Counted from the stretch's first letter, positions 38,646 through 52,900 are shown. The stretch is DNA of 54,988 nt from Liolophura sinensis (GCF_032854445.1 NW_027018220.1:1-54988), one strand, 5' to 3'. Numbers and translations are program-made. Notes: a model not told the origin generated them from the sequence alone.

Positions 38646-40519
38646 ATTCAATTGTCACTACAGCCAAAAGTATTGGTCTGAGAACAACGCGGTTTGCACC
38701 ATTCGATTTCTCGTCATAAAATACGTCGGATTAGCTTCTTACCAGCAGCACTGGAACAGTTTTTCCACTTTTGCATTTTTGCCTGGTCTTTTTGTTAATT
38801 GAAACCGGCTACACTGTACTCTGTACATTCGCGACTGGTCATTACTATATTCAACTTTTGACTATAAGTTATGTGCCCTTCAGTAGCCCAGAAGACCTGA
38901 AATCTTTGGGCCAAGCCCATTTAACTCACCCAGCAATTGTCTTACTTCTAAGTCCAAGACAATCTCAATGTCTTTATCTGCGTGTAGAAAAACCACACCA
39001 TTTGTACATGAAAAACACAAGGTACTTGATACAGTCTGCTGTAAAAAGTACAACTTAACACTGACCCACATTTATAAGGTGCCAAAAGATGCGGGATTGG
39101 GCCAGGCATCGGCAGCTGTTGAAAAATTGCAAATTTCCCTGGTTTCCATGGAGTAAGAGCCGTTGCTGGGCACGTGATTATGACATCAATGATCATTCAA
39201 TTGTCACTACAGCCAAAAGTATTGGTAGGAGAGCAACGCGGATTGCACCATTCGATTTCTCGTCACAAAATACGTCGGATTAGCCTCTTGCCAGCAGCAC
39301 TGGAACAGTTTTTCCACTTTTGCATTTCTACCTGGTCTTTTTGTTAATTGAAATCGGCTACACTGTACTCTGTACAATCGCGACTGGTCATTACTATATT
39401 CAACTTTTGACTATAAGTTATGTGCCCTTCGGTAGCCCAGAAGACCTGAATTCTTTGGGCCAAGCCCATTTAACTCACCCAGGATTTGTCTTACTTCTAA
39501 GTGCAAGACAATCTCAATGTCTTTATCTACGTGTAGAAAAACCACACCATTTGTACATAAAAATCAAAAGGTACTTGATACATTCTGCTGTAAAAAGTAC
39601 AACTTAACACTGACCCACTTCAGTAAGGTGCCAAAAGATGCGGAATTGAGCCAGGCATCGGCAGCTGTTGAAAAATTGCAAATTTCCCTGGTTTCCATGG
39701 AGTAAGAGCCGTTGGTATGCACATGATTATGACATCAATGATCATTCAATTGTCACTACAGCCAAAAGTATTGGTCTGAGAACAACGCGGTTTGCACCAT
39801 TCGATTTCTCGTCATAAAATACGTCGGATTAGCTTCTTACCAGCAGCACTGGAACAGTTTTTCCACTTTTGCATTTTTGCCTGGTCTTTTTGTTAATTGA
39901 AACCGGCTACACTGTACTCTGTACATTCGCGACTGGTCATTACTATATTCAACTTTTGACTATAAGTTATGTGCCCTTCAGTAGCCCAGAAGACCTGAAA
40001 TCTTTGGGCCAAGCCCATTTAACTCACCCAGCAATTGTCTTACTTCTAAGTCCAAGACAATCTCAATGTCTTTATCTGCGTGTAGAAAAACCACACCATT
40101 TGTACATGAAAAACACAAGGTACTTGATACAGTCTGCTGTAAAAAGTACAACTTAACACTGACCCACATTTATAAGGTGCCAAAAGATGCGGAATTGGGC
40201 CAGGCATCGGCAGCTGTTAAAAAATTGCAAATATCCCTGGTTTCCATGGAGTAAGAGCCGTTGCTGGGCACGTGATTATGACATCAATAATATTTGAAGT
40301 GTCGCTACAGCCAAAAGTATTGGTCGGAGAGCAACGCGGTTTGTACCATTCGATATCTCGTCACAAAATACGTCGGATTAGCCTCTTACCAGCAGCACTG
40401 GAACAGTTTTTCCACTTTTGCATTTTTGCCTGATCTTTTTGTTAATTGAAATCGGCTACACTGTACTCTGTACAATCGCGACTGGTCATTACTGTATTCA
40501 ACTTTTGACTATAAGTTAT
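36676..40519 (+). repeat. Satellite block u67-u73 (I, G H I, J, I J)
   Basis: Anchors are at 36676, 37225, 37774, 38324, 38873, 39422 and 39971. The I-J pair is doubled and the G-H-I triplet is the second copy of u65-u67. The block contains the densest pile-up of recent small duplications in the window. Confidence 0.82.
38010..40215 (+). repeat. Tandem duplication of a 2-monomer unit (1,098 bp x 2)
   Basis: Positions of about 38,010-39,117 and 39,118-40,215 both carry I then J. CAGGATTTG (38,382; 39,480), GTCTGAGAAC (38,674; 39,772), GTACATTCGCG (38,823; 39,921) and TATCTGCGTG (38,976; 40,074) lie 1,098 bp apart. At the inner junction near 39,092 copy 1 has GATGCGGGATTGGG and then GTTGAAAAATTG, while copy 2 has GATGCGGAATTGGG and then GTTAAAAAATTG. 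The right half continues into the 5-kb long-range duplicate. Confidence 0.85.
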
Positions 40520-43500
40520 GTGCCCTTCTGTAGCCCAGAAGACCTGAAATCTTTGGGCTAAGCCCATTTAACTCACCCAGCAATTGTCTTACTTCTAAGT
40601 CCAAGACAATCTCAGTGTCTTTATCTACGTGTAGAAAAACCAGACCATTTGTACATAAAAAAACACAAGGTACTTGATACAGTCTGCTGTAAAAAGTACG
40701 ACTGACCACAGACCCACATGAATAAGGTGCCAAAAGATGCGGAATTGAGCCAGGTATAGGCAGCTGTTGAAAAATTGGAAATTTCCCTGGTTTCCATGGA
40801 GTAAGAGCCGTTGCTGGGCACGTGATTATGACTTAAATGATCATTCAATTGTCACCACAGCCAAAAGTATTGGTCGGAGAGCAACGCGGATTGCACCATT
40901 CGATTTGTCGTCATAAAATACGTCGGATTAGCTTCTTACCAGCAGCACTGGAACAGTTTTTCGAATTTTGCATTTTTACCTGGTCTTTTTGTTAATTGAA
41001 ATCGGCTACACTGTACTATGTACCATCGCGACTGGTCATTACTATATTCAACTTTTGACTATATGTTATGTGCCCTTCGGTAGCCCAGAGGACGTCAAAT
41101 CTTTGGGCTAAGCCCATTTAACTCACCCAGCAATTGTCTTACTTCTAAGTCCAAGACAATCTCAATGTCTTTATCTACGTGTAGAAAAACCACACCATTT
41201 GTACATGAAAAACACAAGGTACTTGATACAGTCTGCTGTAAAAAGTACAACTGAACACTGACCCACTTCAGTAAGGTGCCAAAAGATGCGGAATTGAGCC
41301 AGGCATCGGCAGCTGTTGAAAAATTGCAAATTTCCCTGGTTTCCATGGAGTAAGAGCCGTTGCTACGCACGTGATTATGACATAAATGATCATTCAATTG
41401 TCGCTACAGCCAAAAGTATTGGTCGGAGAGCAACGCGGATTGCACCATTCGATTTCTCGTCACAAAATACGTCAAATTAGTCTCTTACTAGTAGCACTGG
41501 AACAGTTTTTCCACTTTTGCATTTTTCCCTGGTCTTTTTGTTAATTGAAACCGGCTACACTGTACTCTGTACAATCGCGACTGGTCATTACTATATTCAA
41601 CATTTGACTTTAAGTTATGTGCCCTTCGGTAGCCCAGAAGACGTCAAATCTTTGGGCTAAGCCCATTTAACTCACCCAGCAATTGTCTTATTTCTAAGTC
41701 CAAGACAATCTCAATGTCTTTATCTACGTGTAAAAAAACCACACCATTTGTACATAAAAAAACACAAGGTACTTGATACAGTGTGGTGTAAAAAGTACAA
41801 CTAAACACTGACCCACATTTATAAGGTGCCAAAAGATGCGGGATTGGGCCAGGCATCGGCAGCTGTTAAAATATTGCAAATATCCCTGGTTTCCATGGAG
41901 AATGAGCCGTTGATGGGCACGTGATTATAACATAAATGATCATTCAATTGTCGCTACAGGCAAAAGTATTGGTCGGAGAGCAACGCGGTTTGCACCATTC
42001 GATTTTCTCGTTACAAAATACGTCGGATTAGCCTCTTACCAGCAGCACTGGAACAGTTTTTCCACTTTTGCATTTTTACCTGGTCTTTTTGTTAATTGAA
42101 ATCGGCTACACTGTACTCTGTACAATCGCGACTGGTCATTACTATATTCAACTTTTGACTATAAGTTATGTGCCCTTCGGTAGCCCAGAAGACCTGAAAT
42201 CTTTGGGCTAAGCCCATTTAACTCACCCAGCAATTGTCTTACTTCTAAGTCCAAGACAATCTCAATGTCTTTATCTACGTGTAGAAAAACCACACCATTT
42301 GTACATAAAAAACACAAGTTACTTGATACAGTCTGCTGTATAAAGTACAACTGACCACAGACCCACATGAATAAGGTGCCAAAAGATGCGGAATTGAGCC
42401 AGGCATCAGCCGCTGTTGAAAAATTGCAAATTTCCCTGGTTTCCATGGAGTAAGAGCCGTTGCTGGGCACGTGATTATGACATAAATGATCATTCAATTG
42501 TCACAACAGCCAAAAGTATTGGTAGGAGAGCAACGCGGTTTGCACCATTCGATTTCTCGTCACAAGATACGTCGGATTAGCCTCTTACCAGCAGCACTGG
42601 AACAGTTTTTCCACTTTTGCATTTTTACCTGGTCTTTTTGTTAATTGAAATCGGCTACACTTTCCTCTGTACAATCGCGACTGGTCATTACTATATTCAA
42701 CTTTTGACTATAAGTTATGTGCCCTTCGGTAGCCCAGAAGACCTGAAATCTTTGGGCCAAGCCCATTTAACTCACCCAGCAATTGTCTTACTTCTAAGTC
42801 CAAGACAATCTCAATGTCTTTATCTACGTGTAGAAAAACCACACCATTTGTACGTGAAAAACACAAGGTACTTGATACAGTCTGCTGTAAAAAATACAAC
42901 TGAACACTGACCCACTTCAGTAAGGTGCCAAAAGATGCGGAATTGAGCCAGGCATCGGCAGCTGTTGAAAAATTGCAAATATCAATGGTTTCCATGGAGT
43001 AAGAGCCGTTGCTGTGCACGTGATTATGATATCAATGATCATTCAATTGTCACTACAGGCAAAAGTATTGGTCGGAGAGCAACGCGGTTTGCACCATTCG
43101 ATTTCTCGTCACAAAATACGTCGGATTAGCCTCTTACTAGTAGCACTGGAGCAGTTTTTCCACTTTTGCATTTTTGCCTGGTCTTTTTGTTCATTGAAAC
43201 CGGCTACACAGTACTCTGTACAATCGCGACTGGTCATTACTATATTCAACTTTTGACTATAAGTTATGTGCCCTTCGGTAGCCCAGAAGACGTCAAATCT
43301 TTGGGCTAAGCCCATTTAACTCACCCAGCAATTGTCTTACTTCTAAGTCCAAGACAATCTCAATGTCTTTATCTACGTGTAGAAAAACCAGACCATTTGT
43401 ACATAAAAAACACAAGGTACTTGATACAGTCTGCTGTAAAAAGTACAACTGAACACTGACCCACTTCAGTAAGGTGCCAAAAGATGCGGAATTGAGCCAG

Positions 43501-44100
43501 GCATCGGCAGCTGTTGAAAAATTGCAAATTTCCCTGGTTTCCATGGAGTAAGAGCCGTTGCTGTGCACGTGATTATGACATCAATGATCATTCAATTGTC
43601 ACTACAGCCAAAAGTATTGGTCGGAGAGCAACGCAGATTGCACCATTCGATTTCTCGTCACAAAATACGTCGGATTAGCCTCTTGCCAGCAGCACTGGAA
43701 CAGTTTTTCCACTTTTGCATTTTTACCTGTTCTTTTTGTTAATTGAAATCGGCTACACTGTACTCTGTACAATCGCGACTGGTCATTACTATATTCAACT
43801 TTTGATTATAAGTTATGTGCCCTTCGGTAGCCCAGAAGACCTGAAATCTATGGGCTAAGCCCATTTAACTCACCCAGCAATTGCCTTACTTCTAAGTCCA
43901 AGACAATCTCAATGTCTTTATCTACGTGTAGAAAAACCACACCATTTGTACATGAAAAACACAAGGTACTTGATACAGTCTGCTGTAAAAAGTACAACTG
44001 AACACTGACCCACTTCAGTAAGGTGCCAAAAGATGCGGAATTGAGCCAGGCATCGGCAGCTGTTGAAAAATTGCAAATTTCCCTGGTTTCCATGGAGTAA
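39119..44100 (+). repeat. Long-range duplicate, copy 2 (pairs with 22,640-27,620)
   Basis: u72-u80 repeat u42-u50 with an offset of 16,479-16,480 bp, as detailed for copy 1. Differences private to this copy include GAGGACGTCAAAT at 41,087, where copy 1 has GAAGACCTGAAAT, and CTTACTAGTAGC at 43,134, where copy 1 has CTTACCAGCAGC. It starts exactly where the second I-J dimer starts, so the same breakpoint may have served both events. Confidence 0.82.
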
Positions 44101-46561
44101 GAGCCGTTGCTGGGCACGTGATTATGACATAAATGATCATTCAATTGTCGCTACAGCCAAAAGTATTGGTCGGAGAGCAACGCGGATTGCACCATTCGAT
44201 TTCTCGTCACAAAATACGTCGGATTTTCCTCTTGCCAGCAGGTCTGGAAAAGTTTTTCCAATTTTGCATTTTTGCCTGGTCTTTTTGTTAATTGAAATCG
44301 GCTACACTGTACTATGTACCAACGCGACTGGTCATTACTATATTCAACTTTTGACTATAAGTTATGTGCCCTTCGGTAGCCCAGAAGACGTCAAATCTTT
44401 GGGCTAAGCCCATTTAACTCACCCAGCAATTGTCTTACTTCTAAGTGCAAGACTATCTCAATGTCTTTATCTACGTGTAGAAAAACCACACCATTTGTAC
44501 ATGAAAAACACAAGGTACTTGATACAGTCTGCTGTAAAAAGTACAACTGAACACTGACCCACTTCAGTAAGGTGCCAAAAGATGCGGAATTGAGCCAGGC
44601 ATCGGCAGCTGTTGAAAAATTGCAAATTTCCCTGGTTTCCATGGAGTAAGAGCCGTTGCTACGCACGTGATTATGACATAAATGATTATTTATGTAGTCG
44701 CTACAGCCAAAAGTATTGGTCGGAGAGCAACGCGGATTGCACCATTCGATTTCTCGTCACAAAATACGTCGGATTAGCCTCTTGCCAGCAGCACTGGAAC
44801 AGTTTTTCCACTTTTGCATTTTTACCTGGTCTTTTTGTTAATTGAAATCGGCTACACTGTACTCTGTACAATCGCGACTGGTCATTACTATATTCAACTT
44901 TTTACTATAAGTTATGTGCCCTTCGGTAGCCCAGAAGACGTCAAATCTTTGGGCTAAGCCCATTTAACTCACCCAGCAATTGTCTTACTTCTAAGTCCAA
45001 GACAATCTCAATGTCTTTATCTACGTGTAGAAAAACCACACCATTTGCACATGAAAAACACAAGGTGCTTGATACAGTCTGCTGTAAAAAGTACAACTGA
45101 ACACTGACCCACTTCAGTAAGGTGCCAAAAGATGCGGAATTGAGCCAGGCATCGGCAGCTGTTGAAAAATTGCAAATTTCCCTGGTTTCCATGGAGTAAG
45201 AGCCGTTGGTATGCACGTGATTATGACATCAATGATCATTCAATTGTCCCTACAGCCAAAAGTATTGGTCGGAGAGCAACGCGGTTTGCACCATTCGATT
45301 TCTCGTCATAAAATACGTCGGATTAGCCTCTTACCAGCAGTACTGGAACATTTTTTCCACTTTTGCATGTTTGCCTGGTCTTTTTGTTAATTGAAACCGG
45401 CTACACTGTACTCTGTACAATCGCGACTGGTCATTACTATATTCAACTTTTGACTATAAGTTATGTGCCCTTCGGTAGCCCAGAAGACGTCAAATCTTTG
45501 GGCTAAGCCCATTTAACTCACCCAGCAATTGTCTTACTTCTAAGTCCAAGACAATCTCAATGTCTTTATCTACGTGTAGAAAAACCAGACCATTTGTACA
45601 TAAAAAACACAAGGTACTTGATACAGTCTGCTGTAAAAAGTACAACTGAACACTGACCCACTTCAGTAAGGTGCCAAAAGATGCGGAATTGAGCCAGGCA
45701 TCGGCAGCTGTTGAAAAATTGCAAATTTCCCTGGTTTCCATGGAGTAAGAGCCGTTGCTGTGCACGTGATTATGACATCAATGATCATTCAATTGTCACT
45801 ACAGCCAAAAGTATTGGTCGGAGAGCAACGCAGATTGCACCATTCGATTTCTCGTCACAAAATACGTCGGATTAGCCTCTTGCCAGCAGCACTGGAACAG
45901 TTTTTCCACTTTTGCATTTTTACCTGTTCTTTTTGTTAATTGAAATCGGCTACACTGTACTCTGTACAATCGCGACTGGTCATTACTATATTCAACTTTT
46001 GATTATAAGTTATGTGCCCTTCGGTAGCCCAGAAGACCTGAAATCTATGGGCTAAGCCCATTTAACTCACCCAGCAATTGCCTTACTTCTAAGTCCAAGA
46101 CAATCTCAATGTCTTTATCTACGTGTAGAAAAACCACACCATTTGTACATGAAAAACACAAGGTACTTGATACAGTCTGCTGTAAAAAGTACAACTGAAC
46201 ACTGACCCACTTCAGTAAGGTGCCAAAAGATGCGGAATTGAGCCAGGCATCGGCAGCTGTTGAAAATTGCAAATTTCCCTGGTTTCCATGGAGTAAGAGC
46301 CGTTGCTGGGCACGTGATTATGACATAAATGATCATTCAATTGTCGCTACAGCCAAAAGTATTGGTCGGAGAGCAACGCGGATTGCACCATTCGATTTCT
46401 CGTCACAAAATACGTCGGATTTTCCTCTTGCCAGCAGCACTGGAAAAGTTTTTCCAATTTTGCATTTCTACCTGGTCTTTTTGTTAATTGAAATCGGCTA
46501 CACTGTACTATGTACCAACGCGACTGGTCATTACTATATTCAACTTTTGACTATAAGTTAT
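40520..46561 (+). repeat. Satellite block u74-u84 (K C D G' L F A N - F A)
   Basis: Anchors are at 40520, 41070, 41619, 42170, 42719, 43268, 43817, 44366, 44916, 45465 and 46014. u74-u80 belong to the long-range duplicate. u79-u81 (F A N) recur at u83-u85. u82 is intermediate: it has GACGTCAAAT but the GGTATGCACG E-box flank of class A, and it leads into the GCATGTTTGCC head. Confidence 0.8.
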
Positions 46562-46900
46562 GTGCCCTTCGGTAGCCCAGAAGACGTCAAATCTTTGGGC
46601 TAAGCCCATTTAACTCACCCAGCAATTGTCTTACTTCTAAGTGCAAGACTATCTCAATGTCTTTATCTACGTGTAGAAAAAACCACACCATTTGTACATG
46701 AAAAAACACAAGGTACTTGATACAGTCTGCTGTAAAAAGTACAACTTAACACTGACCCACTTCAGTAAGTTGCCAAAAGATCCGGAATTGAGCCAGGCAT
46801 CGGCAGCTGTTGAAAAATTGCAAATTTCCCTGGTTTCCATGGAGTAAGAGCCGTTGCTACGCACGTGATTATGACATAAATGATCATTCAATTGTCGCTA
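43270..46900 (+). repeat. F-A-N triplet repeated at a 4-monomer interval (2,197 bp)
   Basis: u79-u81 and u83-u85 share ACCAGACC, ACCTGTTCTTTTTG (43,726; 45,923), GATTATAAG with CTATGGGC, the GGATTTTCCTC variant (44,221; 46,418), GGAAAAGTTTTTCCAATTTTG and AAGACTATCTC (44,449; 46,645). u82 separates the copies. The copies differ at a few sites, such as GCAGGTCTGG at 44,238 against GCAGCACTGG, and a one-base deletion near 46,265. Confidence 0.75.
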
Positions 46901-49900
46901 CAGCCAAAAGTATTGGTCGGAGAGCAACGCGGATTGCACCATTCGATTTCTCGTCACAAAATACGTCAAAATTAGTCTCTTACTAGTAGCACTGGAACAG
47001 TTTTTCCACTTTTGCATTTTTGCCTGGTCTTTTTTGTTAATTGAAACCGGCTACACTGTACTCTGTACAATCGCGACTGGTCATTACTATATTCAACATT
47101 TGACTATAAGTTATGTGCCCTTCGGTAGCCCAGAAGACCTGAAATCTTTGGGCCATGCCCATTTAACTCACCCAGCAATTGTCTTATTTCTAAGTCCAAG
47201 ACAATCTCAATGTCTTTATCTACGTGTAAAAAAACCACACCATTTGTACATAAAAAACACAAGGTACTTGATACAGTCTGCTGTAAAAAGTACAACTAAA
47301 CACTGACCCACATTTATAAGGTGCCAAAAGATGTGGAATTGAGCCAGGCATCGGCAGCTGTTAAAATATTGCAAATATCCCTGGTTTCCATGGAGTAAGA
47401 GCCGTTGCTGGGCACGTGATTATGACATCAATGATTATTGAATTGTCGCTACAGCCAAAAGTATTGGTTGGAGAGCAACGCGGTTTGCACCATTCGATTT
47501 GTCGTCACAAAATACGTCGGATTAGCCTCTTATCAGCAGCACTGGAACATTTTTTCCACTTTTGCATTTTTGTCTGGTCTTTTGTTAATTGAAATCGGCT
47601 ACACTGTACTCTGTACAATCGCGACTGGTCATTACTATATTCAACTTTTGACTATAAGTTATGTGCCCTTCGGTAGCCCAGAAGACCTGAAATCTTTGGG
47701 CCAAGCCCATTTAACTCACCCAGCAATTGTCTTACTTCTAAGTCCAAGACAATCTCAATGTCTTTATCTACGTGTAGAAAAACCACACCATTTGTACATA
47801 AAAAACACAAGGTACTTGATACAGTCTGCTGTAAAAAGTACAACTAAACACTGACCCACATTTATAAGGTGCCAAAAGATGCGGAATTGAGCCAGGCATC
47901 GGCAGCTGTTGCAAAATTGCAAATTTCCCTGGTTTCCATGGAGTAAGAGCCGTTGATGGGCACGTGATTATAACATAAATGATCATTCAATTGTCGCTAC
48001 AGCCAAAAGTATTGGTCGGAGAGCAACGCGGTTTGCACCATTCGATTTTCTCGTTACAAAATACGTCGATTAGCCTCTTACCAGCAGCACTGGAACAGTT
48101 TTTCCACTTTTGCATTTTTACCTGGTCTTTTTGTTAATTGAAATCGGCTACACTGTACTCTGTACAATCGCGACTGGTCATTACTATATTCAACTTTTGG
48201 ACTATAAGTTATGTGCCCTTCGGTAGCCCAGAAGACCTGAAATCTTTGGGCTAAGCCCATTTAACTCACCCAGGAATTGTCTTACTTCTAAGTGCAAGAC
48301 AATCTCAATGTCTTTATCTACGTGTAGAAAAACCACACCATTTGTACATAAAAATCAAAAGGTACTTGATACATTCTGCTGTAAAAAGTACAACTGAACA
48401 CTGACCCACTTCAGTAAGGTGCCAAAAGATGCGGAATTGAGCCAGGCATCGGCAGCTGTTGAAAAATTGCAAATATCCCTGGTTTCCATGGAGTAAGAGC
48501 CGTTGCTGGGCACCTGATTATGACATAAATGATCATTCAATTGTCCACTACTGCCAAAAGTATTGGTCGGAGAGCAACGCGGTTTGCACCATTCGATTTC
48601 TCGTCACAAAATACGTCGGATTAGCCTCTTACCAGCAGCACTGGAACAGATTTTCCACTTTGCATTTTTGCCTGGTCTTTTTTGTTAATTGAAATCGGCT
48701 ACACTGTACTCTGTACAATCGCGACTGGTCATTACTATATTCAACTTTTGACTATAAGTTATGTGCCCTTCGGTAGCCCAGAAGACGTCAAATCTTTGGG
48801 CTAAGCTCATTTAACTCACCCAGCAATTGTGTTACTTCTAAGTGCAAGACAATCTCAATGTCTTTATTTACGTGTAGAAAAACCACACCTTTTGTACATA
48901 AAAAAAACACAAGGTACTTGATACAGTCTGCTGTAAAAACTACAACTAAACACTGACCCACATTTATAAGGTGCCAAAAGATGCGGAATTGGGTCACGCA
49001 TCGGCAGCTGTTGAAAAATTGCAAATTTCCCTGTTTCCATGGAGTAAAAGCCGTTGCTGTGCACGTGATTATGACATAAATGATCATTCAATTGTCACTA
49101 CAGCCAAAAGTATTGGTCGGAGAGCAACGCAGATTGCACCATTCGATTTCTCGTCACAAAATACGTCGGATTAGCCTCTTACCAGCAGCACTGGAACAGT
49201 TTTTCCACTTTTGCATTTTTGCCTGGTCTTTTTGTTAATTGAAATCGGCTACACTGTACTCTGTACAATCGCGACTGGTCATTACTATATTCAACTTTTG
49301 ACTATAAGTTATGTGCCCTTCTGTAGCCCAGAAGACCTGAAATCTTTGGGCTAAGCCCATTTAACTCACCCAGCAATTGTCTTACTTCTAAGTCCAAGAC
49401 AATCTCAGTGTCTTTATCTACGTGTAGAAAAACCAGACCATTTGTACATAAAAAACACAAGGTACTTGATACAGTCTGCTGTAAAAAGTACAACTGACCA
49501 CAGACCCACATGAATAAGGTGCCAAAAGATGCGAATTGAGCCAGGTATAGGCAGCTGTTGAAAAATTGCAAATTTCCCTGGTTTCCATGGAGTAAGAGCC
49601 GTTGCTGGGCACGTGATTATGACTTAAATGATCATTCAATTGTCACCACAGCCAAAAGTATTGGTCGGAGAGCAACGCGGATTGCACCATTCGATTTGTC
49701 GTCACAAAATACGTCGGATTAGCCTCTTACCAGCAGCACTGGAACAATTTTTCGAATTTTGCCTTTTTACCTGGTCTTTTTGTTAATTGAAACCGGCTAC
49801 ACTGTACTCTGTACAATCGCGACTGGTCATTACTATATTCAACTTTTGACTATAAGTTATGTGCCCTTCGGTAGCCCAGAAGACCTGAAATCTTTGGGCC

Positions 49901-52900
49901 AAGCCCATTTAACTCACCCAGCAATTGTCTTACTTCTAAGTCCAAGACAATCTCAATGTCTTTATCTACGTGTAGAAAAACCACACCATTTGTACGTGAA
50001 AAACACAAGGTACTTGATGCAGTCTGCTGTAAAAAGTACAACTGAACACTGAACCACTTCAGTAAGGTGCCAAAAGATGCGGAATTGGGCCAGGCATCGG
50101 CAGCTGTTGAAAAATTGCAAATTTCCCTGGTTTCCATGGAGTAAGAGCCGTTGCTGGGCTCGTGATTATCACATAAATAATTATTTAATTGTCGCTACAG
50201 CCAAAAGTATTGGTCGGAGAGCAACGCGGATTGCACCATTCGATTTCTCGTCACAAAATACGTCGGATTAGCCTCTTGCCAGCAGCACTGGAACAGTTTT
50301 TCCACTTTTGCATTTTTACCTGGTCTTTTAGTTAATTGAAATCGGCTACACTGTACTCTGTATAATCGCGACTGGCCATTACTATATTCAACTTTTGACT
50401 ATAAGTTATGTGCCCTTCGGTAGCCCAGAGAACGTCAAATCTTTGGGCTAAGCCCATTTAACTCACCCAGCAATTGTCTTACTTCTAAGTCCAAGACAAT
50501 CTCAATGTCTTTATCTACGTGTAGAAAAACCACACCATTTGTACGTGAAAAACACAAGGTACTTGATACAGTCTGCTGTAAAAAGTACAACTGAACACTG
50601 ACCCACTTCAGTAAGGTGCCAAAAGATGCGGAATTGAGCCAGGCATCGGCAGCTGTTGAAAAATTGCAAATATCCCTGGTTTCCATGGAGTAAGAGCCGT
50701 TGGTATGCACATGATTATGACATTAATGATCATTTAATTGTCACTACAGCCAAAAGTATTGGTCGGAGAGCAACGCGGTTTGCACCATTCGATTTCTCGT
50801 CACAAAATACGTCGGATTAGCCTCTTACCAGCAACACTTTAGTATTTTTTCCAATTTTGCATTTTTGCCTGGTCTTTTTGTTAATTGAAATCGGCTACAC
50901 TGTACTATGTACCAACGCGACTGGTCATTACTATATTCAACTTTTGACTATAAGTTATGTGCCCTTCGGTAGCCCAGAAGACGTCAAATCTTTGGGCTAA
51001 GCCCATTTAACTCACCCAGCAATTGTCTTACTTCTAAGTGCAAGACTATCTCAATGTCTTTATCTACGTGTAGAAAAACCACACCATTTGTACATGAAAA
51101 ACACAAGGTACTTGATACAGTCTGCTGTAAAAAGTACAACTGAACACTGACCCACTTCAGTAAGGTGCCAAAAGATGCGGAATTGAGCCAGGCATCGGCA
51201 GCTGTTGAAAAATTGCAAATTTCCCTGGTTTCCATGGAGTAAGAGCCGTTGGTATGCACATGATTATGACATCAATGATCATTCAATTGTCACTACAGCC
51301 AAAAGTATTGGTCTGAGAACAACGCGGTTTGCACCATTCGATTTCTCGTCATAAAATACGTCGGATTAGCTTCTTACCAGCAACACTGGAACATTTTTTT
51401 CCACTTTTGCATTTTTGCCTGGTCTTTTTGTTAATTGAAACCGGCTACACTGTACTCTGTACATTCGCGACTGGTCATTACTATATTCAACTTTTGACTA
51501 TAAGTTATGTGCCCTTCAGTAGCCCAGAAGACCTGAAATCTTTGGGCCAAGCCCATTTAACTCACCCAGCAATTGTCTTACTTCTAAGTCCAAGACAATC
51601 TCAATGTCTTTATCTGCGTGTAGAAAAACCACACCATTTGTACATGAAAAACACAAGGTACTTGATACAGTCTGCTGTAAAAAGTACAACTTAACACTGA
51701 CCCACATTTATAAGGTGCCAAAAGATGCGGAATTGGGCCAGGCATCGGCAGCTGTTAAAAAATTGCAAATTTCCCTGGTTTCCATGGAGTAAGAGCCGTT
51801 GCTGGGCACGTGATTATGACATCAATGATATTTGAAGTGTCGCTACAGCCAAAAGTATTGGTCGGAGAGCAACGCGGTTTGTACCATTCGATATCTCGTC
51901 ACAAAATACGTCGGATTAGCCTCTTACCAGCAGCACTGGAACAGTTTTTCCACTTTTGCATTTTTGCCTGATCTTTTTGTTAATTGAAATCGGCTACACT
52001 GTACTCTGTACAATCGCGACTGGTCATTACTATATTCAACTTTTGACTATAAGTTATGTGCCCTTCGGTAGCCCAGAAGACCTGAAATCTTTGGGCTAAG
52101 CCTATTTAACTCACCCAGCAATTGCCTTATTTCTAAGTGCAAGACAATCTCAATGCCTTTATCTACGTGTAGAAAAACCACACCATTTGTACGTGAAAAA
52201 CACAAGGTACTTGATACAGTCTGCTGTAAAAAGTACAACTGAACACTGACCCACTACAGTAAGGTGCCAAAAGATGCGGAATTGAGCCAGGCATCGGCAG
52301 CTGTTGAAAAATTGCAAATATCCCTGGTTTCCATGGAGTAAGAGCCGTTGCTGGGCACGTGATTATGACATAAATGATCATTCAATTGTCACTACAGCCA
52401 AAAGTATTGGTCGGAGAGCAACGCGGTTTGCACCATTCGATTTCTCGTCACAAAATACGTCGGATTAGCCTCTTACCAGCAGCACTGGAACAGATTTTCC
52501 ACTTTTGCATTTTTGCCTGGTCTTTTTGTTAATTGAAATCGGCTACACTGTACTCTGTACAATCGCGACTGGTCATTACTATATTCAACTTTTGACTATA
52601 AGTTATGTGCCCTTCGGTAGCCCAGAAGACGTCAAATCTTTGGGCTAAGCGCATTTAACTCACCCAGCAATTGTGTTACTTCTAAGTGCAAGACAATCTC
52701 AATGTCTTTATTTACGTGTAGAAAAACCACACCTTTTGTACATAAAAAAAAACAAGGTGCTTGATACAGTCTGCTGTAAAAACTACAACTAAACACTGAC
52801 CCACATTTATTAGGTGCCAAAAGATGCGGAATTGGGTCAGGCATCGGCAGCTGTTGAAAAATTGCAAATTTCCCTGGTTTCCATGGAGTAAGAGCCGTTG

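Noticed and set aside
14154-38873. An exact 15-monomer (8,239 bp) superperiod
   Set aside because: Offsets of 15 and 30 units both occur, but the expected middle copy near u56-u60 has different classes, and later local duplications changed the spacing, so the multiple is probably accidental.
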